A DNA stretch of 64,000 nt from Gemmatimonadota bacterium (GTDB lineage Bacteria; Gemmatimonadota; Gemmatimonadetes; Gemmatimonadales; GWC2-71-9). The notes below the pieces were generated by a model. The model searched no databases and had not been told where the DNA came from. It worked only from the letters and a program-made list of their open reading frames with translations. The translations under genes and the position numbers were made by a program. The stretch lies in the NCBI GenBank assembly GCA_029262195.1, contig JAJCZX010000007.1, positions 62,001 through 126,000 of the forward strand, given 5' to 3'. Below are positions 28,658-37,504 of this stretch, in pieces. Each line of letters begins with the position of its first letter. Position 1 is the stretch's first letter.

Positions 28658-29752
28658 TTATCTACCTAGCGTATAGGTCAGTGTGGTCGAAAACAGATTG
28701 TCGGTTTTTTGGATACCTGGTTGTGGGTTGTTGTCGTATTCTGTGATAACGGCAACCCGGAACCCGAGTCCTTCAATTATACTGATGGTCAACGATGCTG
28801 CGGAGCGGAACCTATAGTCGTCAAGCTCCTGGGGCAGCGTGGTCAACTGAGCTTTCCACCTCAACGTGGCGACACCGACCGCCTGCCGGAGCTCTGAGTC
28901 GAAAACTGCAATGGCGTCAGTGGCGTCGGGGGTGCCTGGAGTTACGAATTGTTCAACCTGAAAACCTCCCGAAGCTGATACTCTGAGGTCAGTTTCGCCG
29001 TTTGATATCGGTCGAAAACCGATTCCGAGATTGTTGGAAGATCGCAGTGAAAGGTCTTGAAAGATGTCACGTTCAAAACGTGTCTGAAGGAAGGTGAAGA
29101 AATCGCGGGATGCGAAGATTTCGCCTCGTCCACCGGCTGTGTAGCGTGACACTGTTGTCTGAAAGGCTCCTCCACCGGTGCTTGATTCCTGCTTGACCGC
29201 GCCGAAATCAAAATCCAAACGATCCCGTTCGGTTTTTCGTTCGAACTCCAGAGTAGCTGCGAAACCCCGGTCCTTGCTGTTTCCGCTCTTGCTTGTAATT
29301 CCAAGGCTTGCGAGTGCGCTCCAGAATTTAGTTATCGGGCTGAAAAGCCCGATCTCCACCGGTATGAGCGCTTCAAGGTTATCAGCACTTCCTATGGCTG
29401 CGACATCAGCGAGGGCGATTCGTTGAGTTTGGCCTGCGGAAGAAAGTGTTGCGGTAGAACCTGAAAACGAGAGGGTGCCCGCCACGATCGTCCCGTCTGC
29501 CAGCCTCCAACCCATCGGGGAGTCGATAGTCATTTCACTAATGTCGGCGGCGGGAATGTCCTGCACCTGGCCCAGGTAGTTGAACTTCCACACTCCACCG
29601 TCAATGCCAGTAAAGGACCCGGTCAGCCGATCCCCGTTCGTAAGCGTCACGGTGTGTTGGGCCGTGGCTTCTGCAAGTGGCATCGCCAACGCAAATGCGA
29701 ACAGCGGCAAGACTGCGAGCAGCGTTGAACGACGATAATTTGGTTTTTTCAA
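28658..29752 (-). CDS. DUF481 family outer-membrane protein
   Basis: 364 aa. Signal peptide (about residues 1-31, ending EATAQ). An N-terminal region with two copies of an LTNGDRLTGS / LADGTIVAGT motif is followed, from about residue 125, by a beta-barrel of the DUF481 (YdiY-like) type, with alternating strands such as SLGITSKSGNSKDRGFAATLEFERKTERDRLDFDFGA split over several turns. The protein ends in an aromatic/polar strand (TTLTYTLGR). Function of the family is unknown; some members respond to acid or salt. Confidence 0.82.
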   Translation of the reverse strand: MKKPNYRRSTLLAVLPLFAFALAMPLAEATAQHTVTLTNGDRLTGSFTGIDGGVWKFNYLGQVQDIPAADISEMTIDSPMGWRLADGTIVAGTLSFSGSTATLSSAGQTQRIALADVAAIGSADNLEALIPVEIGLFSPITKFWSALASLGITSKSGNSKDRGFAATLEFERKTERDRLDFDFGAVKQESSTGGGAFQTTVSRYTAGGRGEIFASRDFFTFLQTRFERDIFQDLSLRSSNNLGIGFRPISNGETDLRVSASGGFQVEQFVTPGTPDATDAIAVFDSELRQAVGVATLRWKAQLTTLPQELDDYRFRSAASLTISIIEGLGFRVAVITEYDNNPQPGIQKTDNLFSTTLTYTLGR

Positions 29753-29855
29753 TATTGCGCTCCAGTTACGTTTTAGATTCGGGAAATATAATCAACTGCC
29801 CTCGCTGCGTTGCTACCCCTGGAGCGGGTGGTTTTTCGCCTTGTTTCAGTCGGTT

Positions 29856-30770
29856 TCAGGGCGCACGCTGGCCCGAACCCCTGGTTGCCCCTTCGAGGGT
29901 AATGACGACAACTCCCGCCACGATAACTGCAGCGCCGCCGACAATACGGAGCGTCAGTTCCTCGCCCCCGAGCCACCATCCGAGGATGACAGCAACGACC
30001 GGATTCACGTACGCATAGGTGGACGTTTTGGAGAGTGGTGCATTCTTGAGCAACCAAATGAAAGCGCTGAAGCCCACGATGGCGCCAAAGACGATGAGAT
30101 AAACCAGGGCCAGGGCTGATTTGAGCGAGATGGCGCCGGGGTCTAACAAAGACCACTCGCCTCGAATGGTGCCCGCCAGAGTCAACATCGCTCCGCCCAT
30201 AATCATCTTCATCGCGGTGTCGACAAAGGCTGATTCATGCGCGTGCCAGTAGCGAGACAAAACCGAACCCAGGGCCCAACTCACTGCGGCGGCAACAAGA
30301 ACAAGAACAGCCGGCAGGTAGACGCCTGAATCGGCCCCGGCAGTTGGATTTACCAGGAAGAAGACACCTGCAAAGCCAGTGGATAGTCCGATAACAACTC
30401 GCGCGGTGGGGCGAGGTCCTTTTGGTCGCGACCAGTCAATAAGGACCACGAACAACGGGACCGTGGCAACGATCAATGCTGTCATTCCAGAGGGCACATA
30501 TTGCTCAGCCCAGGATACACCTCCGTTGCCACCCAGGAGGAGGAAAGCTCCGATTACTGCGGCGGCACGCCATTGCTGGGATGTTGGCGCAACGGCTCCG
30601 CGGAGGCGCAGCGGTACATAAAGGAGCAGACCCGCAATAACGAAACGGACCCCCACCATCAAAAGAGGCGGGATCGTTTCGATTGCAAATCTTATTCCGA
30701 GGTAGGTTGATCCCCAGATCAAATAGACCGCGGCAAAAGCGGCCAGTAACTTTACCTGCGGTCTATTCAA
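29856..30770 (-). CDS. EamA family (DMT superfamily) transporter
   Basis: 304 aa with ten hydrophobic helices in two homologous EamA halves (about 1-140 and 150-295). The start reads AAVYLIWGSTYLGIRFAIETIPP, a typical EamA opening, and the second half carries the SRYWHAHESAFVDTAMKMIMGG region. Such transporters usually export metabolites such as amino acids or purines. It lies 15 bases downstream of the DUF2911 gene on the same strand, so they may be co-transcribed, but no functional link is evident. Confidence 0.9.
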   Translation of the reverse strand: MNRPQVKLLAAFAAVYLIWGSTYLGIRFAIETIPPLLMVGVRFVIAGLLLYVPLRLRGAVAPTSQQWRAAAVIGAFLLLGGNGGVSWAEQYVPSGMTALIVATVPLFVVLIDWSRPKGPRPTARVVIGLSTGFAGVFFLVNPTAGADSGVYLPAVLVLVAAAVSWALGSVLSRYWHAHESAFVDTAMKMIMGGAMLTLAGTIRGEWSLLDPGAISLKSALALVYLIVFGAIVGFSAFIWLLKNAPLSKTSTYAYVNPVVAVILGWWLGGEELTLRIVGGAAVIVAGVVVITLEGATRGSGQRAP

Positions 30771-30785
30771 ACGTTTGTCTCTAAA

Positions 30786-31643
30786 TCAATTTCGCGGTAT
30801 TGTCTGTCGTAGTATTCCTGAACCCCACATCTCAATGGCGCTAACGTCACCGTTCTCCATAACGAATGCGAGTTCAAACCGGGGCAACCAGATTCCCCTG
30901 AGTTCCCCGTCAATTACGTTACCGAAATTAAACGTGTGGTGCCCTTTGGGAATCAATTGGCTGGAATCTCCTCCAAGGAAGGAAAGTCCACTTATCTCAA
31001 GCACGCCCCCGACGTTGGTGACGGTGACGGCGTTGCCTCTTGGGTCGGTGTAACTGCCGACATATCTGGCAAGGTCTTCGTCCGTCAGGGCAGCCATCGG
31101 CCACGGGGAAACCTCGAACCTGATTGGAACCACGAAATGGCCCCAGTGGAAATTGAGGGTGGTTCTGTGTCCGGTAACCTCGGGAAAATAGAAAGTAAGG
31201 GCGTCCATCTCGGGACCCTCGACCGAAGCCACCGTGAAGCGAGCGGCCTCTTTGTTCTGGTCGGGTGTACGGGTGTGAAAAACACGGTCATCTTCGCTAA
31301 ACACCACTGTCCATTCGTCGTCTCCGGGAATCATCCATATCGAGTACTTGCCAGCGCCCAACTCGTGTCCCTCGACCTTGAACGAGCCGTCAACTTCCAC
31401 CGTGGTGGCCCAGTTGGCTCCGGGTGTCCAAAAACGACCAAAATGAATGATATCCTGGCCTTTCAGGTCGCGGCCCCTGGCTGTTGGACGATCGTATTCA
31501 ACTGTGATGGTGGTACCCGTGATTGTTTGTGAGACCGTCCCATGTTGGCTCATTCGAGGAGGTTCCTGGGCGTTCGCTAAGGTGGTGCTGGCGAAGAAAG
31601 AACAGAAAAGGGCGACTGCAATAGTCGTGCGGAGTTGTTGCAT
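30786..31643 (-). CDS. DUF2911 domain exported protein
   Basis: 285 aa with a clear signal peptide (cleavage near ANAQ, about residue 26). Residues about 27-170 form a DUF2911 domain: ITVEYDRPTARGRDL, FGRFWTPGANWATTV and GKYSIWMIPGDDEWTVVFSED are its usual markers. The C-terminal part (about 190-280) resembles the beta-rich tail found in secreted hydrolase-associated proteins (DLARYVGSYTDPRGNAVTV). The role of the domain is not known. First gene of a unit continuing into the EamA transporter. Confidence 0.87.
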   Translation of the reverse strand: MQQLRTTIAVALFCSFFASTTLANAQEPPRMSQHGTVSQTITGTTITVEYDRPTARGRDLKGQDIIHFGRFWTPGANWATTVEVDGSFKVEGHELGAGKYSIWMIPGDDEWTVVFSEDDRVFHTRTPDQNKEAARFTVASVEGPEMDALTFYFPEVTGHRTTLNFHWGHFVVPIRFEVSPWPMAALTDEDLARYVGSYTDPRGNAVTVTNVGGVLEISGLSFLGGDSSQLIPKGHHTFNFGNVIDGELRGIWLPRFELAFVMENGDVSAIEMWGSGILRQTIPRN

Positions 31644-31801
31644 GGGTTCTCCCGGTGATTCATGTGTCGGCCCGATGGCGGGAGCGACGCGATTATGATG
31701 TGCGGTGACGGTGTGAAAACGGATCTAAACCAATCGGAGTTCCCGAGTTCCACCGGGCAGGATTGAATCCGAAAAACAGATGAGACGCACGAAGGGTGGC
31801 G

Positions 31802-32605
31802 TTACTTCCCGAGCATCCTGTAAAGCTGTCTTGCCCAGGCTGCGGGGGAAAGGAAACCAGATCCCCACCTTTCATCGAATCCGCGGCCCATGTCGCCAGC
31901 AATCACTTCTTCCTCTGTGAGGTTTCTTGCCCCGGCATCGCGAATTCTGGCCGACATCGTAACCACCATTTCCCGAAAGGCTACAAGGTCAGCAATCGTT
32001 GCTAGCTTTCCATGGCCTGGAACGACTTTTGTCTGGTTGTCTGCCTGTCGAATTGCCCAGTCGAGAACGGCGAGCAGAGTGTCGATCGTCGCGCCCCCAT
32101 CAACGTTGAGAAAAGGGTAACCGTCTCCCGGAAAGATGTCTCCGGTGACAAGGATATTGTGCTCGGGGAAAAAGAAAACCTGATCGCTGTCGGAGTGCAG
32201 TGGTGATGTCTGTCTGACCCGGGCCAGGTATGCTGGGGTTGGTCCGTTTCCGATAAGAGGAGAGACATAGTCTCGTATGGAGTCATTCCCACCTGTGTGG
32301 TCAAGGTGAGGATGAGTGTTGGCGATGAATCTGATGTCCGCAAACCCCTGAGCGTCAATCATCGCGCGCAGTTCGGTGGCACGATCAGGGATCCCGGTGT
32401 CTACAAGGATCGATCCAGAATCGGTTTGCACGAGGACCGAGTTGCCCACAAGGATTCCGCGGTAAGATTCGGGCGTGTGGAGCATTACGGCTCCGGGCTC
32501 CAGGGGGATGGCCCTGATAGGTCCTTCAGTTTGTGCTCCGAGCGGTTGGGTCGTCAGAACAAGGAAGATGATGAGTGCGGTGGGGTACCGGTTCGAGTTT
32601 TTCAT
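31802..32605 (-). CDS. Exported MBL-fold metallohydrolase
   Basis: Metallo-beta-lactamase fold. The frame is open from 32665, but the ATG at 32605 gives a standard signal peptide (ALIIFLVLTTQPLGAQ), so it is preferred (267 aa). Zinc motifs are THPHLDHTGG (about residue 95), VTGDIFPGDGYPF and VPGHGKLA. This arrangement (HxHxDH, a central Asp and a C-terminal His) is that of the general MBL superfamily and the substrate cannot be named. It is not close enough to the lactamase subclasses to infer antibiotic hydrolysis. Confidence 0.88.
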   Translation of the reverse strand: MKNSNRYPTALIIFLVLTTQPLGAQTEGPIRAIPLEPGAVMLHTPESYRGILVGNSVLVQTDSGSILVDTGIPDRATELRAMIDAQGFADIRFIANTHPHLDHTGGNDSIRDYVSPLIGNGPTPAYLARVRQTSPLHSDSDQVFFFPEHNILVTGDIFPGDGYPFLNVDGGATIDTLLAVLDWAIRQADNQTKVVPGHGKLATIADLVAFREMVVTMSARIRDAGARNLTEEEVIAGDMGRGFDERWGSGFLSPAAWARQLYRMLGK

Positions 32606-32686
32606 GTTGGTGGCTACACCGATTTGTGCCGTTTCTTTCCGTTTATAAGTGCCGACTAATTTCAACTCAGTTTTGAGCAGAGACAG

Positions 32687-33667
32687 CTAGAAAATGGCCA
32701 GCGGATTTATCGGTGAGCCCGAAGCCCCCTGGATGCGCAAAGGGGCGGCCACAAACATGAAAGTCCAACGCGATTTATCTGAGGCAGTGGAGGCCAGCTC
32801 TTGAAGGTCGAGGTTGTCGAACACTGGCATCCCCATCATAGCGATGACAAGTTGGTGCAACGGGAAAGGAGTCCCCTCCACCAGTGATGGATTCCTATCG
32901 TTAGGTCCATCTGAGCCGATGGCTGCAACACCTCTATCATGCAGCCACGTTGCAGCGGAGGGATGAAGCCCGGCCGCGAATTCGCCGAGCGCCCACTGGC
33001 CGACCGTTTCCTCCCGATGCCAGCGCCCCGTGCGGATTAGAAGAACGTCACCCTGGGTCACTCTGATTCCGGTCCGCGCTTCCCATGCGGCAATGTCTTG
33101 GACCGTGATTACATCGCCTGGCTCAAGGTGCTCTACGCCGCGTAGGAGCGGTACGTCAACCAGAACCCCACGGGAAACGATCCCGTTTTTCATCGCGCTG
33201 ATGCTCAAGCGGCTTGCTCCGTCAGCTGACAAAATGTCAGTGCTCGAGCCGTTGAAGAAGGTACTATCCACGCCGAAATGAGACAGGGCGTCCATATGTG
33301 AGTACGAGTACCCGTGATAGAGAAGGTGGATTTTGTCCATGGCGCCGATGGCCCCGCCCGGGAGCGGTGCGACCGTATGGTCTATTTCTAACGGAGAGAA
33401 AGCGTTGGGATTTGGACCCGCGACGAGATCGTGAGAAAGCGAGATAGACATCCCGTCCCTCGCCAACATGGCTGCGGCCGAACGGATTTCGGGGGTGATC
33501 AGGTTGAGGGTCCCCAGTTCGTCGTCGGATCCCCACCGCCCGTGGTTGGAGACCTCGTTTAACCATCCACGAAATGTGCTCCTGGCAACCGGGTCCTGGG
33601 CGCGGGCGCCGGTCGCCAGCGAAAGAAGAGAAATGGCGGCGCAGATTGCCAGCAGTTTGCGTAGCAT
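32687..33667 (-). CDS. Exported cyclase family protein (kynurenine formamidase-like fold)
   Basis: 326 aa from the ATG at 33667, which follows AGGAG with 6 bases spacing and opens a signal peptide (AICAAISLLSLATGARAQ). The in-frame extension to 34201 overlaps the divergent cytochrome gene and is rejected. The cyclase-fold metal motif H-x-D appears in YSHMDALSHFG (about residue 124), with downstream GVLVDVPLLRG and GSDGPNDRNPS. Members hydrolyse amides or lactones, such as N-formylkynurenine or isatin. The exported location argues against the kynurenine pathway here. Confidence 0.87.
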   Translation of the reverse strand: MLRKLLAICAAISLLSLATGARAQDPVARSTFRGWLNEVSNHGRWGSDDELGTLNLITPEIRSAAAMLARDGMSISLSHDLVAGPNPNAFSPLEIDHTVAPLPGGAIGAMDKIHLLYHGYSYSHMDALSHFGVDSTFFNGSSTDILSADGASRLSISAMKNGIVSRGVLVDVPLLRGVEHLEPGDVITVQDIAAWEARTGIRVTQGDVLLIRTGRWHREETVGQWALGEFAAGLHPSAATWLHDRGVAAIGSDGPNDRNPSLVEGTPFPLHQLVIAMMGMPVFDNLDLQELASTASDKSRWTFMFVAAPLRIQGASGSPINPLAIF

Positions 33668-33826
33668 TGTGAAACTCCTGATGAGCGGGATAAAGGAAAG
33701 TCGAACAGGGTGATTGACCGTACTAAACCCCCGGCTGCGATTCTGGTCAAGTTGGATGTCTCCTGGAACCGATCCGTCCTCGACGTAGTTTGTACGGTTG
33801 TCTTTCGAACAAGAGTAGATTTCCCT

Positions 33827-34249
33827 ATGGAAGCAAAATTGGCCCGCCGAAATAGAGTAGCCGCCGGATTCGTCTTCGCGGTGGTTTCGATGAACCTGAC
33901 TTCTTCGCCGGTGTCTGGGCAGGATGCGCCCGCGACGCCGGCAGGAGTCTCGGTAGATGTCCTCGAGTGGGGCGAACGGATCTTCAAAGGTCCCGGCAAT
34001 TGCTGGGCTTGTCACGGAGAAGATGGGGCGGGGGCACGTGGCGTTGGAGCTGACCTCACCGATGAGGATTGGTGGCACGCTGACGGAACCTACCGATCTA
34101 TAATTGAGCGAATAAAAAAAGGGGTTTCGGCGGACAGCGCCCGCAACACACTGGGAGCGGCGATGCCGCCCAGAGGTGGTGCAAGTATTTCGGATGAACA
34201 AGTCCGTGCCGTTGCAGCCTATGTGTGGAGCTTAAGTCGCAGAGAGTAG
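33827..34249 (+). CDS. Small periplasmic c-type cytochrome
   Basis: 140 aa from the ATG at 33827, which is followed by a signal peptide (RVAAGFVFAVVSMNLTSSPVSGQ). One heme c site, CWACH, is near residue 62, and the Met ligand is likely in AAMPPRGG (about residue 111). The C-terminal helix EQVRAVAAYVWSLS is the usual cytochrome c closing helix. Class I monoheme carriers of this type shuttle electrons to oxidases or dehydrogenases. Divergent from the cyclase-family gene. The frame is open to 33710, but the longer version lacks a signal at its start. Confidence 0.9.
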   Translation: MEAKLARRNRVAAGFVFAVVSMNLTSSPVSGQDAPATPAGVSVDVLEWGERIFKGPGNCWACHGEDGAGARGVGADLTDEDWWHADGTYRSIIERIKKGVSADSARNTLGAAMPPRGGASISDEQVRAVAAYVWSLSRRE

Positions 34250-34261
34250 CCACGCGGCCGT

Positions 34262-34783
34262 TCAAAACACTAATGAATTATCGAGCGTGTTACCCCCGAC
34301 GACCACCCACAGGGAATCTTGAGGTGTGCGCGCACTGGCAGAAATGGGAAAAGCGAAAACCCTGAGGCACCCAAAGCACCCGAGAGTGGGATCGCTATTG
34401 GATAGACGGAAAGTGATGCCCCACCACCAGTCAGGTTTGAGTTCCAATTCGAAGGTACCGCTTGCAATTCGGAGCCCGTCGGAATCCGCAAATCGAAAAT
34501 CAACCTCGAGGGTTCCATCTGTAGTAGAAGGAAAGCGACCGGTTCCAAACGTTGTTTGGTTGAACGTATCTTCGTCAAAAAACCAATTATTCGGACCGTC
34601 GGTGACCGTAACAGCAGCGCTTGCAGTAACCTCGTCGAGGCTCTCATGGAGAGCCATCTGAAACTCGGCGCCGGCTCGGGAGTTGCATCCCGCTAACACG
34701 AGGCCAAAAATGGCTAGAATTGCAAAAGAAAAAGAACAGGGGGTTGGAGCGTTTTGTTTGCAAGATAAATTTGAACGGGTCAT
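34262..34783 (-). CDS. Putative lipoprotein of unknown function
   Basis: 173 aa from the ATG at 34783. The N-terminal hydrophobic segment ends in the lipobox LAGC (about residue 29). The mature part is beta-rich with WWWG, DSLWVVVGGNTLDNS and one CFGC pair. I do not recognise a family. The frame extends to 35026 but the longer form hides the lipobox. The start lies 122 bases downstream of the acetyltransferase stop on the same strand, so the link to that operon is weak. Convergent with the cytochrome gene, 12 bases apart. Confidence 0.6.
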   Translation of the reverse strand: MTRSNLSCKQNAPTPCSFSFAILAIFGLVLAGCNSRAGAEFQMALHESLDEVTASAAVTVTDGPNNWFFDEDTFNQTTFGTGRFPSTTDGTLEVDFRFADSDGLRIASGTFELELKPDWWWGITFRLSNSDPTLGCFGCLRVFAFPISASARTPQDSLWVVVGGNTLDNSLVF

Positions 34784-34905
34784 GATTTCGACCGGGCAGT
34801 TGTCAGATGGTGTCGAACAAGACACCGTTTGTTCAGTATACCCCGACAGCCTTGTTCTGGTTACATCTTGGAAACCGGGGCAATCGCGTCGAGCGGGCGC
34901 GGTTC

Positions 34906-35502
34906 CTACTGCGAGGTCGGGAAAATGGGTTTCGACCAAACGATCTGTACCTCTCGCGGAAATCCAGGGTATGCGTAACGATCGATCCGTTTGAGCCGGA
35001 ACCCCCGGTCCTGATAAAACCTGCACGCAGGGACATTGATGTTTTGGGTCTCAACTTCCAATTCACGACAATTGCGATCGCCGGCCCAGGACTCCGCCTT
35101 TGCGATTAAAGCCGCGCCCACTCCTCGTCTTCTGGCCTCGGTACTCACTCGCAAATCCCAAACTACAGCCAGGTCGGTACGCCCATCGAGCATGTCGATT
35201 TCGGGGGAGCCGTATGCGACCGCGATACCACCTACTAACCCTGCCGCCTCCCGGGCTACAAAAATCCCCCAATTGGAAAGATCGAAACGATCAGGCCATT
35301 CTGTGGGGTGATGCCCAGGTTCGGAGTCGTAATCTTTCAAGTACGCTGGATTCTGTTTGAGCTCAGTGAAGCTTCCACCTGGGAGTTTCGGAGCGTCAAC
35401 GTCGGCGATGCTCTCCACGAGGAAGGAAATTGGGATCGTGCTGTATTCGGTAAGGATCTCGATTGATTCCTCGCGGATGTCAATTCCCGAGGAGCTTTTC
35501 AT
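34906..35502 (-). CDS. GNAT family N-acetyltransferase
   Basis: 198 aa from the ATG at 35502, which overlaps the upstream barrel gene stop by 4 bases (ATGA). Acetyl-CoA loop: LRVSTEARRRGVGAALI (R-R-x-G-V-G, about residues 128-134). The C-terminal region has VPACRFYQDRGFRL, the usual motif B. The mid-part FVAREAAGLVGGIAVAYGSPE forms the central strands. The closest general type is the streptothricin/aminoglycoside-like acetyltransferases, but nothing pins the substrate. The frame is open to 35658; that version would overlap the neighbour by 160 bases and is rejected. Confidence 0.85.
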   Translation of the reverse strand: MKSSSGIDIREESIEILTEYSTIPISFLVESIADVDAPKLPGGSFTELKQNPAYLKDYDSEPGHHPTEWPDRFDLSNWGIFVAREAAGLVGGIAVAYGSPEIDMLDGRTDLAVVWDLRVSTEARRRGVGAALIAKAESWAGDRNCRELEVETQNINVPACRFYQDRGFRLKRIDRYAYPGFPREVQIVWSKPIFPTSQ

Positions 35503-36080
35503 ATGCGAGGAAGGGCGAAACTCACGAGAACGCCGCGCCCGTCGAACGATGGATTCCTTGGATGGCCGAACCCCTTTCCGTTCGAAATGTGAGTGCGGTA
35601 GAACGCCACTCGCAGTCGTGTGGTCACCGGGTTGCCGACTTCGATGCCAATTCCCCATCTTTGCGTGAAGTTCCAGAAAGTCCCGCCGGGCGGGAATTCT
35701 TGAGCGGAAAAAACTGTTCCGATCCCAAGCTCCGCATAAGGCCGCACCCGTCCCAATTGAAACGGGTTAAACTGCCCTCCAGCGAGTAGCCGGACTCCGA
35801 TGGTACTGGCGTCGAGTGTCACTGGGGGAAGGGAATCATCCTGCATCTTGTCACCGATCACGCCGAGCACGCTGACGCCTCCGGTGAGACTAAACCAGTT
35901 GCTGACGGGGTCGGTACCTTCAGCAGTCACAAGAAAAATGGTTATGTCCCGATCGGGGTCCTGGTTCAGGGATACCTCGCCGCCGAGGGCAAGGTGCTTG
36001 TCTCTCGGTGCCTGTGTGGCGTTTAACGTCGTGGCGCCGAAGAAGGCGATTAGGACATGAAGCCAGGCCAACCTCATCAC
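35499..36080 (-). CDS. Acyloxyacyl hydrolase / PagL-like lipid A deacylase
   Basis: 193 aa outer-membrane barrel with a signal peptide (cleavage near NATQA). The C-terminal YRTHISNGKGFGHPRNP segment carries the H-x-S-N motif of PagL-type lipid A 3-O-deacylases, whose catalytic His and Ser are two residues apart. The GGTFWNFTQRWGIGIEVG strand and the final aromatic strand are also usual for this family. This enzyme would trim lipid A in the outer membrane. The position of the acidic triad member is unclear, so activity is an inference. It overlaps both neighbours by 4 bases. Confidence 0.75.
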   Translation of the reverse strand: MMRLAWLHVLIAFFGATTLNATQAPRDKHLALGGEVSLNQDPDRDITIFLVTAEGTDPVSNWFSLTGGVSVLGVIGDKMQDDSLPPVTLDASTIGVRLLAGGQFNPFQLGRVRPYAELGIGTVFSAQEFPPGGTFWNFTQRWGIGIEVGNPVTTRLRVAFYRTHISNGKGFGHPRNPSFDGRGVLVSFALPRI

Positions 36081-36592
36081 TTCCTTGCCATGCCAATCCG
36101 TCCCAATATTCTTTCGACCAACTCCGAAGGTGGGGCCGAGACATCAAACGGCTCGCCGAGTTCGGTCTCTGAAGCCTTCATCAATAATTTTCGTTCTTTC
36201 GCCGAAGTCTGTTCTTCAAAGCAGCTTTGTTCGTCGCCAACACGGGCGGTGGCCCGAATTTGAATGCGTCGCAGGTTCTCTTCGGCTGGAAGAGTTAGCA
36301 AGAAGCACCGAATGTCTGGGTCTTCTTCCACGACCCGCTTGCGGAGGTCATCCAATTCGGCTGTCGAAATCCAGAGATGATTGATCACAAAGTGCCTGTA
36401 TCCGAAGGAGCGGTGGTGTTCGATAAAAAGCGTTATCGTCGAGTGTAGATGTTCGACCTCATCCGACGGAGCAGGGTTGACCGCGACGATGTGGTCTCCG
36501 TCGAGCATTACCGACCAGGCGATGCTCTCCGACAGGGCTTCGGCCAATGTCGACTTTCCGATGCCCAGAGGGCCATTGAGAAGGATTATCAC
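36077..36592 (-). CDS. P-loop NTPase/kinase-like protein (AAA_33 type)
   Basis: 171 aa. Walker A is GPLGIGKST (about residues 7-15); after it come the strand and acidic pair MLDGDHIVAVNP and a long helical region. The fold matches small P-loop kinases of the zeta-toxin/chloramphenicol-phosphotransferase-like AAA_33 group rather than AAA+ ATPases. Substrate unknown. It lies in a chain of genes with overlapping ends: its stop overlaps the PagL-like start by 4 bases, and a SnoaL-like gene ends 33 bases upstream. Confidence 0.75.
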   Translation of the reverse strand: MIILLNGPLGIGKSTLAEALSESIAWSVMLDGDHIVAVNPAPSDEVEHLHSTITLFIEHHRSFGYRHFVINHLWISTAELDDLRKRVVEEDPDIRCFLLTLPAEENLRRIQIRATARVGDEQSCFEEQTSAKERKLLMKASETELGEPFDVSAPPSELVERILGRIGMARK

Positions 36593-36625
36593 GTTTCGTT
36601 CGTGTCAGGGTTGGAGGTTGGCTGC

Positions 36626-37012
36626 TCAAAACATCGAATTGTCGTTTTCCGAATGATCCGGGACCCGCTGCAGAACATCCCAATGTTCGACAACCTTGCC
36701 TTCATCATCAAGGCGGAAAACGTCTATGCCCGCCCAATCTTTATCGTCCGGCCATTCCTGTCTGCAATGTAGAACGACGTGGTTGCCCTCAGCGATTGAG
36801 CGAACAAAATGCACCTTTTTGCCCGGATGTTCTTTGGCCATTCTGTCAAAGTAGTCTATGAAGGCTTGCTTGCCGTCCGCCACCTCGGGGTTGTGTTGAA
36901 TGTAGGAATCCCCGACGTAGGCCTCAATTGCCGCTGCCGGTTTGCACTGGTTGAACATGAGGTCATAGAAGGCAATGACGGTTTCCTTATTGCGCTGGAG
37001 GCAATCAGTCAT
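36626..37012 (-). CDS. SnoaL/NTF2-like protein
   Basis: 128 aa cone-shaped NTF2-like fold: NKETVIAFYDLMFNQCKP, then AIEAYVGDSYIQHNPEVADG, which is the standard SnoaL opening with the conserved His of YIQHNP. It closes with DEGKVVEHWDVLQ. Members include small polyketide cyclases and many proteins of unknown activity. No signal peptide. First gene of the leftward run SnoaL, P-loop, PagL-like, acetyltransferase. Start ATG at 37012 is preceded on its strand by GGGAGA. Confidence 0.87.
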   Translation of the reverse strand: MTDCLQRNKETVIAFYDLMFNQCKPAAAIEAYVGDSYIQHNPEVADGKQAFIDYFDRMAKEHPGKKVHFVRSIAEGNHVVLHCRQEWPDDKDWAGIDVFRLDDEGKVVEHWDVLQRVPDHSENDNSMF

Positions 37013-37101
37013 GGGAGTCTCCCTGTTTTGTAGGTACCAACAATTTATCTATTTCTGGGACTGGTTTTTGAGTTTTCGGTCCTGCCACTGGATCTTTTAA
37101 T

Positions 37102-37131
37102 TACTCTTTTGGTATATTTACCGTAAGAGTA
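37102..37131. promoter_or_regulatory. Candidate PadR operator overlapping an extended -10
   Basis: A 30-base imperfect palindrome. Outer arms are TACTCTT (37102-37108) and AAGAGTA (37125-37131); a nested pair GGTA/TACC (37111-37114 and 37119-37122) sits around the centre. An extended -10, TGGTATATT (37110-37118), lies inside it, 40 bases before the PadR start. A repressor on this site would cover the -10, which fits autoregulation. Seen directly; the binding claim is inference. Confidence 0.6.
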
Positions 37132-37159
37132 GTCATGAGACAGCGAACGGAGGTGTTTT

Positions 37160-37504
37160 GTGGGCAAGAATCCGGAGACCGGTTTGAGCAATCTCGAGTA
37201 CCATGTGCTCCTTGCTTTGGCTGAAGGCCCCCTCTACGGGTATGCGATCAAGAATTCAGTAGCTGAGGAATCAAGTGGGACCTTAACTCCAAGAGCGGGA
37301 ACACTTTACCGGGTTATCGCGCGGATGATGAGCAGGAGTTTCGTTGTTGAATCGGGTGTGAAAGGCGATGTACCGCCCAGCCCCGGTCTTGCCCGAAAAT
37401 ACTACGCTCTTACGCCGGGCGGAGGTCAAGCGCTCAAAGGCGAGGCTGCGCGACTCAAGAAAGCTGCGGCTTTGGCAGAAGAAAGATTGCTGGCGCATCA
37501 GTGA
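37160..37504 (+). CDS. PadR family transcriptional regulator
   Basis: 114 aa winged-helix PadR protein: NLEYHVLLALAEGPLYGYAIKNSV is the family's opening, TPRAGTLYRVIARMMSRS is the recognition region, and ARKYYALTPGGGQAL is the wing and start of the C-terminal helix. It starts with GTG at 37160 behind GGAGG (8 bases spacing). Its stop overlaps the permease start by 4 bases (GTGA). PadR genes are typically coupled to ADOP permeases in Acidobacteriota and Gemmatimonadota, and are thought to control them. Confidence 0.92.
   Translation: MGKNPETGLSNLEYHVLLALAEGPLYGYAIKNSVAEESSGTLTPRAGTLYRVIARMMSRSFVVESGVKGDVPPSPGLARKYYALTPGGGQALKGEAARLKKAAALAEERLLAHQ

Noticed and set aside
31802-32605. True beta-lactamase or carbapenemase
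   Set aside because: Only general MBL-superfamily zinc motifs are seen; nothing specific to a lactamase subclass.
33668-34201. In-frame N-terminal extension of the cyclase-family gene by 178 codons
   Set aside because: It overlaps a real cytochrome c gene on the other strand, and the ATG at 33667 has a ribosome site and signal peptide.
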